Shown: positions 17,300 to 35,127 of the stretch, one piece after another
How positions within the stretch are numbered: position 1 is the stretch's first letter
Layout: every line of letters begins with the position of its first letter
Assembly: GCF_900324465.2 (NCBI RefSeq)
Contig: NC_046630.1
Coordinates: 11,731,125-11,795,124, forward strand
DNA length: 64,000 nucleotides
Direction of reading: 5' to 3'
From: Anabas testudineus
Lineage: Eukaryota; Chordata; Actinopteri; Anabantiformes; Anabantidae
The notes under the pieces: model-generated
Database searches by the model: none
What the model was told of the DNA's origin: nothing
Seen by the model: the letters and a program-made list of their open reading frames with translations, nothing else
Position numbers and translations under genes: made by a program

Positions 17300-18360
17300 G
17301 TGATATGTTATCACTTTTTTAGACAGTTTGAAGTGACTTTTATCTCCTTGTCTTATTGTTTCTGTCATACCGATTAATTTGCACCATACAAAAATATCAG
17401 CAAAAGGTTAAATGTAATAGTGGTTATTTTTATTATCAATGAAGCAGCTGATTATTTTTTAAAGTGAGTAAAATGTCAGAAAATGGTCTAAATACCCACA
17501 GTCCGTCGTAGACACAGCTGTTGAAATCATAAATTCAAGTTAGGGAAGTGTGATGTGATTTCACTTCCACTGCGTCACACTGGAAAATGGTGGTGACACA
17601 TCCAGCTGAGGATGTGACGCGTTACCATGTCACATGTGCTCCGTGTTATCAATTTGTAATCTCCAAATTTAAGCACAGATAACCATGACGTCATCGTGGC
17701 GCCATCAGTTTCTTTTTCTCTTGACAAATTTCGTCCCAGAGCCACAAAGGAGACGTTATATCATTGTTTTAACAGGCAGCCTCAGTATGTTTAGAAAACT
17801 GATATATCATTAAATTGTAATTTTAAGTAGTTGAACTTCTATTTGAACCTGTAACCCATGACAACATAAAAGTGTATTAACAGATTATAAATGACAATAT
17901 CAGTTTTAATAGTACAAAATAAGACGACACAGGATATGTTATACTTGTCTAATGGATTTATCTTATAGATCAATAAACAAAATGACCTTAAAGCTGGTTT
18001 GACATCATATAATTCTAAACCACGAATTAAATGTTTATTTATAGGCCTTCTGCTTGATAAGTTTTATTAATACAACAATGACTATTACTTAATAGTAAAT
18101 ATTTCTGATTACATGTCAATATATGTTAAAGTGAATCTTTTCACAGCTCAAACAAGGTGTGAGCATGTATTTTACCTGTCAGCAGACATTTGGGGAACTT
18201 GTTCTGTTTGACCAACATTCAAATAAACCGTGCAGCCTCTGCAGCCCTGCCCACGGCTGCATCCTCCGCTCCAGCAGGGCGCACCACTGAGGCTGCTCTC
18301 TGCATCCAGTGACTTTTATCAGGCTGCCAGAGAAACTGGAGTAAACCAACACCAGCAGCA
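17300..18360. other. lox-snx24 intergenic region
   Basis: About 1 kb of AT-rich sequence with no exon or repeat I can identify. The last 150 bp (about 18230-18360) become GC-richer, with CTGCAGCCC and CCGCTCC motifs, and probably form the snx24 promoter and 5' UTR. Confidence 0.4.
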
Positions 18361-18447
18361 GTGTGAGTGAGTGTGCGTGTGTGTGCGTGTGTGTGCGTGC
18401 TAGAGGATTAAATATTACCTACAAAACTTCACGTGTCTGGAGTCAAA

Positions 18448-18532
18448 ATGCATCCAGTGAGAGTGTCCATCCCGTCGTTTCGATCGGAAAACAACTCGGT
18501 GGAGAAAGGATACACGGTAAGCTGCTCAGGAT

Positions 18533-18563
<31 letters not shown>

Positions 18564-21500
18564 GTCGTCTGTCCTGCTGCTGTCATCAGGTTTTATTGTT
18601 AAAGTCAGATGGGATTTCTCTGTCCTCTGTCAACTACAGCAGTGTAACAGATCGTGTATCAGTGTAAATATGTCACTGTGGATCTCAAGTTGTTGTTTTC
18701 CGACTCTTCGGATGAGCCGTGAATTCATCTCGTCTCGGATCAGATCAGATCAGATCAGATCAGATCAGATCAGATCAGATCAAAGCGGGGATCGTGATTT
18801 GTGACCTCGCAGAGAAACATTTTTTACCACTTAACATCACGATCAGACCGACTTGTGAGTTTAGATCTAATCAAAGAGCAGGTGGGAATTTAACCCGAGT
18901 CCAGATCAGCTGTTCCATGACATGAATACACAGGTTTAAATGGAGCTCCCATCAACTCAGTGTAGATGAGAAGTTGTTCAAGTCTGCACTAAAACAGTGC
19001 TCTGGTACACAAATAAACACTGAAACACGCTTTTCTCCTCCTCATGTTGGCCAGTAAAATCTCTTATTAATGTGTTTTTAATGTTTGAGAACAAAATCCA
19101 CAGTCTTTCATGCCAGTGTACTTATAATTGTATCTGGAGCTGATGAGGCAGCATTAAAACTCTATTAGTCAGCCTCATATCAGCTGGTATAAACTGTGAC
19201 ATGGTTACAGCAAGAAAAATATCTGATAATGTTCATATGGGCATCAGACTATTGTTTTAAGACATATTGCAATTTTACTTAACCTTTTAAACTCAATTCA
19301 GTTCAAATAAGGGGATATTAAGATACCATTTCTCTACTTCATCATCCTTTAATTCCTCCTATTTATCGTGGGATCACTACGGATGGCGGCCAGCATTGTA
19401 GACAATCGTATGTGTTTTGTGACAACAAACATGGCGACAGCTGGGGGAAGAAGTTTTGCTGTTTTAACATGACAACAATACCGGACTGCACAAAAAGCAA
19501 ATCCCTACAGCCAGGATCCAGAATCAGGTGGCCCCCACAAAAAGACTAGAAGCATTGAGTTGGTTAAGGTGTTAGAGGGTTTCAGTGTTCAGGAGACAAC
19601 ATAGTTCAAATGAGAAAGGTGCAAACACTACGAATGAATTGAATGTTTGTTCTTTTTCTTCAGTGCAGACAACTTTTTTATTGATGAGCTGGTGAAAACC
19701 GTCCGAGCTGTTCCAGGGTTTGTTAAGGGTTATTACCCGTGTGTTTATGCTACCAGTCCAGAGTTGCATTAACACCTCTGCTGTCATTGAAGACTGGATT
19801 TCCTCTTTTTACATAACGCTGGCGAGAACAGTGACGTGTTTGCAGAAAATGTGACACTTAGGGAAGAATCCAGCCGAGTGAGGGAAGTAGAGGACGGTCT
19901 GTTGACAGTAAATCTGACAGATCATTTTTTATGTCGAATTCAGCAGCCAGATGTTTCCTGTCAGTGACTAGCTGATATCAACAGTTACAGACAGGCTCAC
20001 AGTCGGCGTGTGACAGACTGACCAGCTGACTGTTTGCACTGGGAGGGGACGTTTTTGGCTTCTGCATGCTGGTGATAAATCATCATTCACCCAACCGACT
20101 CTCAACGAGTAGCACTAACCTTTTGTTTTTTTGTTTTTTTCTATCAGGTCTTTAAAATTGACGTGTTGGTGAATGGCAGGCAGCACGCTGTAGAGAAACG
20201 CTACAGTGAGTTCCACGCTCTGCATAAAATGGTGAGGTTTAGTGCAGTTTATGATCATTTATTGGTGCTGAGTATTTTTAAGAGTTCATGTCCTCAACTT
20301 TATCCTAAGGTTCTCTGGGTGGGAATCGAACTGTGGAGTTATGGCATCCGCCCCAACTACTATGCCAACAGATGCCGCATGATGTTCACATATTAGCCAC
20401 TGTATTAAATGCTGTTTAAACTGTGCTGAACTGCATAAAGTGCTCAATGGATTAGTCAACTGGTCAAACCACTGAAATTTAATCAACACCCATTTCATAA
20501 TCCAACCATTATTGATGTTTTGGAACAAGATTTCATAGTGACATTAGTCTAACATTTCAGTTTATAACACAAACATGCAGGAAGACATGTTAAGTCCAAC
20601 TATCACTGTGCACAAGTACAGATTAATACAGATGCTAGGATGGCTGGAGAATATTTTAAATGTGTAGCTTGTATATTATTTTAACAATGTGTGCAAATGC
20701 TTCCAGCTAAAGAAGAGCATAAAGCCTCCTGAGATCCCTTCAAAACATGTTAGGAACTGGGTTCCCAAGGTCCTGGAACAGAGGAGACAAGGTCTGGAGT
20801 TCTACCTGCAGGTACCCTGACTCACCTTCACTCCGCCTGCTGGGGCCGTGCAGCTCGCATGAAGAGCTGAAGCGGTTCTTTAAGTCAGTCTCATGCACTG
20901 ATACGGTCTCTCTGTGTTTACCAATTACAAATTTAGTCTAACCCAAAACAAACACATAAACTACAGTACAGATGTAGAACAGTTAAACAAATTTGAACTG
21001 CCAAAACACAAGTCATGCAGGTCACTTCAGCTCTGCACCACTGCTCCATGCGCACGTTGCAATTTGCTTTTGTTTTTGTCTCTTTTGTCAGACTATAATT
21101 ATGGAAAATGAGGTTCTTCCAAAGATATTCCTGGATTTCCTGAATATCCGCCATTTTCCTTCGGTGCCAAAAACAGAAAGCTGTGGGTGAGTTTAAACTG
21201 CAGGTTTCCTGTAAAAGTTGTTGCTCTGTTTTTTATATATATGTCTGAGGGAGTGTTTCTTCTCAGGCTATGTGGCCTAATTTTTGTCTTTGCTCTTTAA
21301 GGTCGTTTGACACAGAATCGGAGGAATCAAGGTGAGTGCCTTTTGTTTCTTGTATCAACAACTATATGAACCATCAGGTCAGGTTCTCGTTTTGTACTTG
21401 AAACTGTTAAAATGTCTGACTTCTGACTTGTTTGCACTCCTTTCAGTAAACTGTCACATCAGCCCGTCATGCTCTTTCTGAGAGACCCCTACCTGCTGCC

Positions 21501-21745
21501 AGCTGCACATGGTGAGTCCAGCCTGCTTAAGACTGATATCATAATATTCCACATTATTCTGTACTGTAAAAGCACAAATCTATGTTAAGTGAACTGTTAA
21601 ACCACAACATTTTATCTGCAAAACGTTATTAAGTGGACTTCTTCACATTTATAAATGTTCTTCTTTGCTTTCAGATGCATTTTCTAATGTTGTGATTGAA
21701 GGTGTGGTTCATGGAGTTTTCTGCCCAGATCCTCAGCCCAGGTAG
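18448..21745 (+). CDS. snx24: Sorting nexin 24
   Basis: Small PX-domain protein that binds phosphoinositides (PI3P in this family) on endosomal membranes. Exons: 18448-18516, 20148-20231, 20707-20811, 21092-21186, 21302-21331, 21447-21511, 21675-21745; 172 codons (human 169). The PX domain takes up residues 1 to about 125, with the lipid-binding motif [12 protein letters not shown] and the basic [19 protein letters not shown] helix. The C-terminal part [16 protein letters not shown], then [12 protein letters not shown] and [12 protein letters not shown], matches SNX24 rather than SNX22. The start ATG at 18448 opens a short first exon ending GYT, as in the mammalian gene. It sits just downstream of lox, as I recall for human 5q23. 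A 1.8-kb 3' UTR runs to AATAAA at 23569. Confidence 0.94.
18541..18565. repeat. (TG)n microsatellite in snx24 intron 1
   Basis: Twelve uninterrupted TG units starting 24 bp after the exon-1 donor. Simple repeat; no coding meaning. Confidence 0.95.
18738..18782. repeat. (GATCA)n pentanucleotide repeat
   Basis: About nine perfect tandem copies of GATCA in snx24 intron 1. Uninterrupted, so it is probably recent and length-variable. It has no effect on the coding exons. Confidence 0.95.
20318..20370 (-). repeat. Possible tRNA-derived SINE head fragment
   Basis: Read on the minus strand, this piece of snx24 intron 2 has an A-box-like TGGCATAGTAGTTGG followed about 30 bp later by a B-box-like GTTCGATTCCC. 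This is the arrangement of an internal RNA polymerase III promoter. No clear poly-A or LINE-type tail or target duplication is visible, so it would be a degraded fragment or a tRNA-like chance match. Confidence 0.35.
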
Positions 21746-23568
21746 AGTTGCAGAGCCGAATCCGAGGGAATATCACTACAAACGGATCGTATCTTCGCAC
21801 CATTTTCGGTGTATCGGGCAACATCGCAACATGTTAAGAAACACTGAGCCTCATAAACATTTCCTAAAGCATATAAACAAAACTCCATGTATTTCTTTTA
21901 TTTTAAGAAAGGGTGCCTAATCTCTCAATACATCACTGACACTACGTGAAAAACATAACAATCTGCAATATAAATTAACTTCGTTTTAAGACATTATAAT
22001 CAAAATATTTAGGAAAAAAATGTCATATTCAACAAGATTATTTTCCAGAATTATAGTGCTTAATACAGTGTAATAAATTATCTTAAATAAACATTCAAGA
22101 GCATCTGGAAATAAAAAGACTAATCAAAGCACAGGGAGTTTTCCTTTGCCAGAGACAGAGGAGGGTTTCTGGCCTGTAAGGGAGCAGCACAGAGCTGCAA
22201 ACAGGGAGCTGCCACTCCCTTTGTAGCGCCAGTTATGTGGCTTTTTAATTTGTTTTGAGCTGCCAAACGGTGCCAGCGCAGGCAGTGCAGTGGGACAACG
22301 TGGATGAATTTTTTGGTGGAGTTGACAACTTTGTGCCACATGGTAAAGTGGAGGAGATTTGAGCTTAATGAGTGGGTTGTGGCAGTGACGTGGATCTCAT
22401 TGGATACCTACGAAGGCCTGTTGTAGTGTTAGCGAGCTGCTCCAAGAGCAGCTCAGTTTGATGAGGAGATGTTTTGGGCACAGAGCCAATTTAAAATGCA
22501 ACCACAGCACAGAGAAATATGTGGAATAACCTGTGGGAGGGGAAGGACACACTGAACACACCGTCGCTGTGGAAAATAGATGTTGACATAGTTGTTACGA
22601 AATGATTATTGTGATTTGTTTATTACGTGTTAATGCCTCTGTGGTCCTTTACTTGTGTTTCATATTCCCCCTGTGGATCTTTCCTCATCACACAGAGGAT
22701 CAGTGAGATATGAGCCTTAAGAACAACCTATTAAAACTAATCATGGGATATGAACTGCTACACACGAGCTCTCTTGTACTTAGACCATAAAGAAAAATAG
22801 TGCAGTATAAGTTATTCTAGTCTATGCAAAAAGTTATTTCCCTTAATGATACGTATACACAACATATAAATAGGTGCAAGCAGGTTTTCACGGCAAGGTT
22901 CAGTTCATGCATGAAGATGAGAATCATACTGATTTGTGTACAGGAGTAGAAAAGAGGCTTAACACTTAAATAAAGGTCAGTATCTAACACTAATACCAGT
23001 TAATTTACATTTAATATTCAATTTACACATTATAGGAGGGAGGTTCCACAGTTGGTGGTGATTACACGCACATAGGGATGAAAAGTGTGTTTTGTTTTCC
23101 AGGGCACGTGGTGATTTATACGACTTAAAACCAGTAAAATACTGTGCAATATGAAATAAAACAAAAATAGCGTTTGTTGTTGCCTGTAAATTGAAGTCTG
23201 TGAAACTATGAACCATCTCCTGAGCTGTTTTGAACTCTTTAACAACTCGTTGTGTATTTTGTGTTGTACTTCTGCCTTTAGAGTTTTCACATGTGACTGG
23301 ACCTCCACTACAACTCAGTTTTAACTACACATTAAATGACTCTTAAACAATTAACCTCAGATAAACAAAGCATGCGTTGATGTTTTAACAAAGTAAATCA
23401 TTTCCTAGACATCCATTTTGCGGATTTATATGTATTTATATTATGTAATGTCGTACTGTTTGTGCTCAGACTGTGTGAAAAGTGTCCACGTGCCATAACG
23501 CCAGCCTAAAGTGAACTGGAAATCTTCTGTAGCACTTTAAGATGGACTATATGTAAAAGACTGACACC

Positions 23569-23647
23569 AATAAAATGTATGATTTTCAGCAATGTTTCAC
23601 TGATTTTAATAAAAGTAAAATAAGTTTGACACTATAAGCTCTTTATT
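23569..23647. terminator. Convergent poly(A) signals of snx24 and ggcx
   Basis: AATAAA at 23569-23574 on the + strand ends snx24. TTTATT at 23642-23647 is AATAAA on the - strand and suits the ggcx 3' end. The two signals overlap in an end-to-end arrangement within 80 bp, so the mature 3' UTRs probably overlap. Confidence 0.55.
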
Positions 23648-24248
23648 AGAAAAGTCAATAGAAACAGACAGTTTTCTCACATTACAGGATTGGCATAAAT
23701 GTTCAGAGAATTACATGAAAATACAGTACACCTCCACATGTGTGGTGTATTTGGCAAGAACCTTTTTAATAAGAGCTGGGCAAAAAAAAGAAAATATAGC
23801 AACAGAAGGAGGACTAGTTGACCGTCACAATGCCCTTCATTTCAGTATATTCATTAAAATCTGTCACCTCGCTACCTTTGTTCTACATTTTACTTCAGAA
23901 CCAGCATTAAGAATTTAGCCTTACTGAATTATGATTATTTCTTTTTGGTCATATCACCCAGCCATAATGCATTTCTCTTATAATTATCTTGCACAGCATA
24001 GCAGTGCGCTTCTGTTAACCTACAGCATTCTGGTGTTGCTGAGGCTGTGGCAGAAATGTGTCCCTAGCAGAAATTCAGACTCATAAACAAATGCAGTAAC
24101 AAAATACTGGAAATATTCTGAAATGCAAGTAAATCGGAAGCATAGAAGTTTAAAAAAATCCCTTAATTTCTAGGTGTTGACGTCCTAGAGTAGTAACAGT
24201 CCAGTAGTAGTAACACACACACATCTGCTGGGAGTGTGCGATCCAGCT

Positions 24249-28968
<4,720 letters not shown>

Positions 28969-29016
28969 GCTACGTGATACTTAGAATAAGACGGATTTTG
29001 TTTCGGGACAGGGGGC

Positions 29017-29045
29017 CTCCCTGCTCTCCCTGCTCTCCCTGCTCC
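29017..29045. repeat. Short minisatellite, 9-bp unit, near the ggcx start
   Basis: Three tandem copies of CTCCCTGCT lie about 50 bp upstream of the ggcx start codon. On the ggcx strand this is purine-rich and falls in its likely 5' UTR or promoter. Confidence 0.8.
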
Positions 29046-29093
29046 AGGTGGAGGTGGTGAATGAAACGGACAAAGTTACGTGTCACAGTCCAC

Positions 29094-29133
29094 ACACACA
29101 CACACACACACGCACACACACACACACACACAC
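29094..29133. repeat. (CA)n microsatellite in the ggcx upstream region
   Basis: About 20 CA units with single interruptions (CG at 29111, TA at 29134), followed by a GGAGGA-rich stretch to about 29170. Simple repeat. Both lie in the ggcx 5' flank. Confidence 0.9.
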
Positions 29134-29179
29134 ATACACCGACAGGAGGAGGAGATGGAGGAGGAGGGACTGGAATGTT

Positions 29180-30530
29180 GTGGAAGAGGTGCTTGTTTTT
29201 CATTGGCTGTTTCCTTGATTTCCACGCCCACCACTGGGTGCACCTTTACGTCATGTCCGGCCACCGTTGCGTCTCACAGGCTTTTGTTTTTTTAGTTAAA
29301 CATTTCAACATAGTACAAGTCGCAATAATTATAGAAAAACATATAAAACTTAATAAAAGCGTGTGAAGTTTTACCGTTTTTGTGATTCTGCATTGAAAAA
29401 ATCTGCAATACCACAGAATATCACCGGAGGGCAGCGATGCACTGTCAATATTTAATATGGATCCCTTGATGTTCTCCACAGAATACATTGACATGTAAAC
29501 CTTATAAAAGTAATTCACACACAACACATCCATGAGAGTCATAACTAAGTCTATTGGAAGCCGTTTTATAATAGTACAATAATAATATATAAAAAGTAAA
29601 TATATAATAATAGTGTAAAATCCATTGCAGAATTGAATTAATTTAATGTATACTTCATCCCCTTGGGGAAATTTGGTTTGAAACTTGTTGAAACTGCTGG
29701 ATTTTTTTTGCTCATTGATGGTTACAGGCGAAACACTTTCCAACTTTAGAGAGGGTTAGCGACTTCCATTCACTGAGGCCTTGGTCTACCTGGGTGGGGT
29801 GCTTGGCTGTGTATGTGGGACAGGGAGTGAAAGGTCTTTTCTGGACAAATAAGAAAGACCATAGAAAACTGATTGTCTCAAACAGATAACCAGGCACACA
29901 TAATAATGTTTTTCAAAATCATAAAAACATATAATATGCAGTATACCAGAAAGTTGTCCTTAGATAAAACAAATTGTGAAACAGAAAAGTAGAAAGAGAC
30001 AGTTCATCCCAGCTTGCGGAGCGTGCCAAGGGACACTTTTGTGGCATGCTCGGCTGTTGTCTTTTATGATTACACACATAATTGGCTCCTCCCTTTCTTC
30101 TTTCAGTGTTGTTCAGAATATTTAGGTAACCTGTCCATTTAAAGCTTAGTTTTTAATAGCTTGGATCAATATTTTTTTGCAGTTTCTCGGGACAAATGAA
30201 GACTTTTAGAGTTTGAATGTCAGAAAAATGCAATATTGATTAAAGTCAGCAATGGGTAAAGGCTCCAGAGTTAATGCTAGTATAAACACTATTGATTTGG
30301 TAGTGCCCTTTAGACTCAGGAAGAGCACGACAGACTAGTCAGTATGGTTCAGCTAGTGTTACTGGTAGGGTGTAAAGTTTAGGTTACGTTTTTCATTAAT
30401 CATATTGTAAAGGCTCGTGAAAAATCTTTGGCATGGGTGTAGTGTAAAGAAGTGTTTAAAAATAGACTTGACAGTTTTTCAGACATGTGTAGTCCACCCG
30501 TCTCACTGCAGGTGGCGCCAGTGAGCGGGT
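29180..30530. other. Divergent ggcx/gmcl1 intergenic region
   Basis: About 1.3 kb between the divergent genes. AT-rich, with no exon that I can support and no recognisable transposon ends. The flank nearest gmcl1 (about 30480-30890) becomes more CG-containing and probably carries its promoter. Confidence 0.4.
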
Positions 30531-30539
30531 GTCGTAAAA

Positions 30540-30888
30540 TGCTGCTCCAGAGTACGGCGAGAAGAAGAAAAACAAAAAGAGCTGCCACAGACATTCAGGG
30601 TAGTTCCACATCACCTCAAACTCTGCGGCTACACGTCCCCTAAACTACTAAAATGTGACTGGAACCGAAGACAGTTTTGACGTGTGGATGACCAGTTTGT
30701 GAGGAAAAGCACTGTTACTGTTTTTCAGACGTGTTTGTGTGCTTGTGAATTCGGCAGCTAAGCTAGCTTTGTGGTTAGCTCCTCTCCAACTGGCTCGTCA
30801 ACGTCTGTCAGACTGGAGATAACCATCCGGTGTTTACCGTCCAGATCAGCCTCGCACCTCCCTCAGCCTGCCCGGAGTTAATCATCAG
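30540..30888 (+). promoter_or_regulatory. Probable gmcl1 promoter and non-coding first exon
   Basis: A strong donor (CATCAG|GTAAAG) at 30888 ends an apparent untranslated exon. It joins an acceptor at 31524-31525, 19 bp before the gmcl1 ATG. The transcription start is not visible; there is no TATA box. Exon extent on the 5' side is a guess. Confidence 0.4.
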
Positions 30889-31544
30889 GTAAAGGATAGA
30901 TTAGTCGTTGTTTTTGTTAAGCATACTGTAACATCTCCTTTACTGCAGGAGGAACCCATGCACCAGACTGATGTTATTAGCAAAAGGAGCATTAGCTAAT
31001 AAAACTTCACGTTCAGCTTTAGTTTTGTTGTTTCCTCTGACTCTGGGATGCAAGTATAAATCTTTTGAAGCCACATTTGCTCTCTGTAATTGTCAAAAAG
31101 GTGATAATTCTACTGTGTGTTTATTACTGAGGTCATGGAGGGTGGTGGGGTTTCACTGGAGTGCATTATATTAACAGCTGTGTCTGATGTCTTAGCCACT
31201 ATATTTACATAAGTGAGGAGGCAAAATGCTGAAAGTAGCATTATCACCTTTCTGACAATTTCAACAAAAACTGAGAAATTATTATCTGGTAAAGGTAGAA
31301 TTCACAGCAGAACTGCTGTATTGCATTAATTTCAGTTGTACCAAATAAAATAGCCAGTGATTGTATATATAGTGTATGTACAGTGCTTATGTTTTGAATA
31401 TGATTGCTGATTCTTTGAAAATAATCTTATTATATTGTTATTATATTTATTTATGCTCTATGTTGCCATGTCAAGACACAGTTTGGCTGACATGTCATTT
31501 CTGACAGTTGTTTTGTTGGTTTTAGGTCTCTTTAAAACACACTG

Positions 31545-34500
31545 ATGGGAAGTCTGGGCAGCAGGTTCCAGTACCCAGCTCAGGGTCCAGAGGAGGTCGC
31601 AGAGGGAGCAAGTACAAGCCACAAACACAGCTGTGAGTGTAAGAAGAGGAAACGAAATGCTCAGTGTGACTGTGACAGTGATCAAGAGGAGGATGAAGCC
31701 ATACTAGACACACCACGCAGGCAAGTATAGTCAAAGGACCAATAATCGAACCAGTGTCAAATACCTTTAATTCAACATCACTTTTATTGCTCTCCTCATT
31801 GGTTGTTTTTTGTTTTCCACACTTGAGCAGGAAGAAATTGAAAAGCACATCAAGATATATTTACCAGACCTTGTTCCTGAATGGGGAAAACAGTGACATT
31901 CGTATCTGTGCCCTGGGACAGGAGTGGAACCTCCACAAAGTGTACCTGTGCCAGGTAAAATATAAAGACACAACACATTCTCAGAGAGTGTCAGTGACAT
32001 GTTGTTACATACATGTTATTACTGCATGTTATACTTCCTTTCTTTTTGTTTCTCTTCACTTTCATGCATTTTTCAGTCAGGGTATTTCTCCAGCATGTTC
32101 AGTGGCTCTTGGAAGGAGTCCAACATGATGGAAATCAACTTGGAGATCCCAGACCAGAACATTGACACTGAAGGTGAGGGGGGGAAAAAAACACATGAAT
32201 TAGTTTTGTCAAGTCTTTGTTTTACTAAGTGCTCTTTACTGTTTTATATGTGTGTACTGTAGCTCTACAGGTTGCATTTGGATCCTTGTACCGGGACGAT
32301 GTTCTGATCAAGCCCAGTAGAGTCGTCAGTATACTTGCCGCTGCTTGTATGCTACAGCTGGTTAGTACATTAAAAGAAAGGAACTATTGATTCAAGTATG
32401 TAGTCACACAGTCTTATGATAAAACATCTAATCAGTGCTTGGTGTTTATTGTTGTTGACAGGATGGTTTGATCCAGCAGTGTGGTGAGACCATGAAGGAA
32501 AACATCAGTGCAAAGACTGTTTGTGGCTATTATACTTGTGCCACTATCTATGGCCTGGACTCTGTCATGAAAAAGTCAGATTTGATTCATTTTAGTATTT
32601 TAAAGTCACAGCCTTCAGTAGAATGGTATTACTTTATGTGTGCTTGCATCAAATTGTATATATGTTTGTGAATCTCCTTCTGCAGGTGTCTTGAGTGGCT
32701 TCTAAACAACCTGATGACCCACCAAAATGTCGAGCTGATGAAAGAACTGGGGTATGTGTGCCCAGCTCACAGTTCTTCAGTTTCTACATCACCCTCTAAT
32801 CTACATCCTTTATTGAGTCTTTATTGTAACTTCTCTAATTTTTAGGGTATCAGTTCTGTATCACTATAGACTAAAATAGTCTCAGTCAGCTTTAGTTCTG
32901 GGATTTTTTAAAATAAAGACAATTAGATAGCTACTGTGTTTTGAGTAATGACAGTCCATAGTCTGTGATTATACTCATATTTGTTTTATTGCATTTACAG
33001 GGCAGAAGTGATGGAGCAGCTTATCCAGTCCTCAGACCTGTTTGTCATGCAGGTGGAGATGGATGTATACACTGCTCTGAAAAAGGTACTTGGAGGAGTT
33101 ATGTACTTCATAACTACCACATACACTCACTGTAATATCAGATCTATTTCAACAAGCTTTCTTTGCATTTTTTTTTTCTCTGTGCAGTGGATGTTCCTGC
33201 AGATCAACCCATCTTGGGACGGCCCCATAAAGCAGCTTCTGGCTGACGCTGATGCCTGGCTTTGCAAACGTAGAACAGGTACAGTAAGACTGCATCTGTA
33301 TCTCAGAATGTTTTGTTTGTGGTATACAGATGTTTGACGGTGATCCTGTTTGATTTCGGTATTTAGACCTGTGCGAAAAGGAACCCTTCTTGAACACAGA
33401 AGAGGGTGCACCTTTTCGTTCTGTGTTCAAATACGTCCGTCTCCAATATATCATCAATGATCTTGCATCTGCACGCATCCTGGAGAGAGATAATATTTTA
33501 CCCCCTGGTAAGATACAGTTGTCTGAAAAAATTTCAGTGCTTTTTCTGTGCTCTGGAAAAAATGTTTTTTTTTTCCCATTATCCAAAATCAAATCACTAA
33601 GGTGTTTTAATACATTGAATAATTTACATAAGTAAATTTACATTACTTGGCTAATTGTTCTTGGAAAAGTTAGCCCAGTTAGTTGTATATGTCTATATTT
33701 ATGTGCTAAATTCACTTACTTCAGTTATTTTATTTTCTGAGTTATTTTCTAAGACTTTTAATCTTAAACTTAAAAGCATTAAACTATTTAATTGTGACGT
33801 AGTCTTTCCTAACTTTTACATGTGTTGTAACAAACTCTTCTCTGTTTATCTGCATATTAATATTGTCTGTTCATGTTTTATATTCTAGATTGGTTAACAT
33901 CAGTGTACAAAAACCAGTGGTTCGCTATGCTCCGAACAGAATTTGACAATGATAATGGGTAAGAGCCCTAACATGAGTAAATGGACTGCAGTGATTCTGA
34001 TTTTAAAGTTGACAGTGGTGCCTGTCTGTCATTAGTCCCCAGGAGGCTAACAAAGAGGAGTTTGAGCTGAGCAGCATGAGGTGTGGCAGGAAACTGGCTA
34101 AAGATGGAGATGTGAGTCAGACAGTTGATAACTTATAGATATTTGTAAATTTACAAGAAAGAAACTTTATAAACAAAGAAACTGTGATATTTTCTTTTTC
34201 TTAGTACTGCTGGCGGTGGACGGGCTTTAACTTTGGTTTTGACCTGTTAGTAACATACACAAACCGCTTCATAGTCTTTAAAAGGAATACTCTGAGCCAG
34301 CCATGTGGGGGCGCTGTGAGTCTGCAAGCTCGGAGGCATTTGGCGTACAGGTCTGTGGTGCAGACACCTTAAACCTTTTTTTTCTGTGTACAGATTTAAT
34401 CAAATGAGTAGTTACCACACTTATCTGATATTCATAGTTATACTGTGCACTCATTACTTACTGTACTGTATATGTACTTAATATATATATATATATACCT

Positions 34501-35127
34501 ATAATGGCATTTGCTAAAACTGCAGCTGTTATCTGTTTTGACCACAACTGTTTTCACGCTTTATTTAGTTTAATGAAGTTAGATGTTATATTTAGACAGA
34601 GTGAGACAAACTGTTTTCTCCCTATATGCTAAGTTATCTAGTTGCTGGTGGTAGCTTGATAATTACATTGCAGGCATGAGAGTGGTAAAAAAAAAGCAAA
34701 CAATTATGTTAATTATATTATGTTTTATTGGTTTGTATCTGCAGCTTTGGTCTCAGAAAAGCTTTAACCTTCAATTGTCCACTTTCATTTGTCCAGGTTG
34801 CGCCTCGCCTCCTTTGATAACCGTGGAAAACTGGTCTGCAGTCGCTCAACGGGTTACCAGCTTCTCACCCTTGAGAAAGACCAGGTCAGTGACTGCTGTC
34901 AACCTGTATAAGGCTCAGTTGTTACTGCCTCTATACATTATAGAAAATACTGTCGTGGACTTTAAAAATATTTGTTCTTTTCTCAGGAGTATGTGGTGAT
35001 GAACCTAGACAGTCGGTTGTTATCATTCCCCCTATATGTGTGCTGTAACTTCCTGTATACGTCGCCCCAGTCAGACAACCGACCGGATTCGCCAGAACAA
35101 GAGAGCACTGCTCGCAGCGGGTCTTGA
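31545..35127 (+). CDS. gmcl1: Germ cell-less protein-like 1 (BTB-BACK, CUL3 adaptor)
   Basis: BTB/POZ-BACK protein of the germ cell-less family, a nuclear-envelope protein and CUL3 substrate adaptor with germline roles. Exons: 31545-31720, 31831-31954, 32077-32173, 32263-32360, 32462-32574, 32686-32751, 33001-33085, 33188-33278, 33367-33507, 33889-33958, 34036-34111, 34205-34350, 34797-34884, 34987-35127; 503 codons. The N-terminus has MGSLGSR (possible N-myristoylation), a Cys/Lys segment and the signature TPRRKKLKSTSRYIYQ. The BTB domain spans about residues 80-190, with NSDIRICALGQEW, LCQSGYFSSMFSGSW and LYRDDVLIKPS. BACK follows, then the GCL C-terminal domain (CWRWTGFNFGFDLLVTYTNRFIVFKRNTL, LRLASFDNRGKLVCSR). 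Exon 1 coding uses a GC donor (AG|GCAAGT at 31721), needed to keep frame. AATAAA at 36354-36359 ends a 1.2-kb 3' UTR. Confidence 0.96.

Noticed and set aside
29061-29366. Reading frames rich in Thr-His or Cys-Val over the ggcx upstream region
   Set aside because: They are translations of the (CA)n/(TG)n microsatellite, with no conserved flanks.
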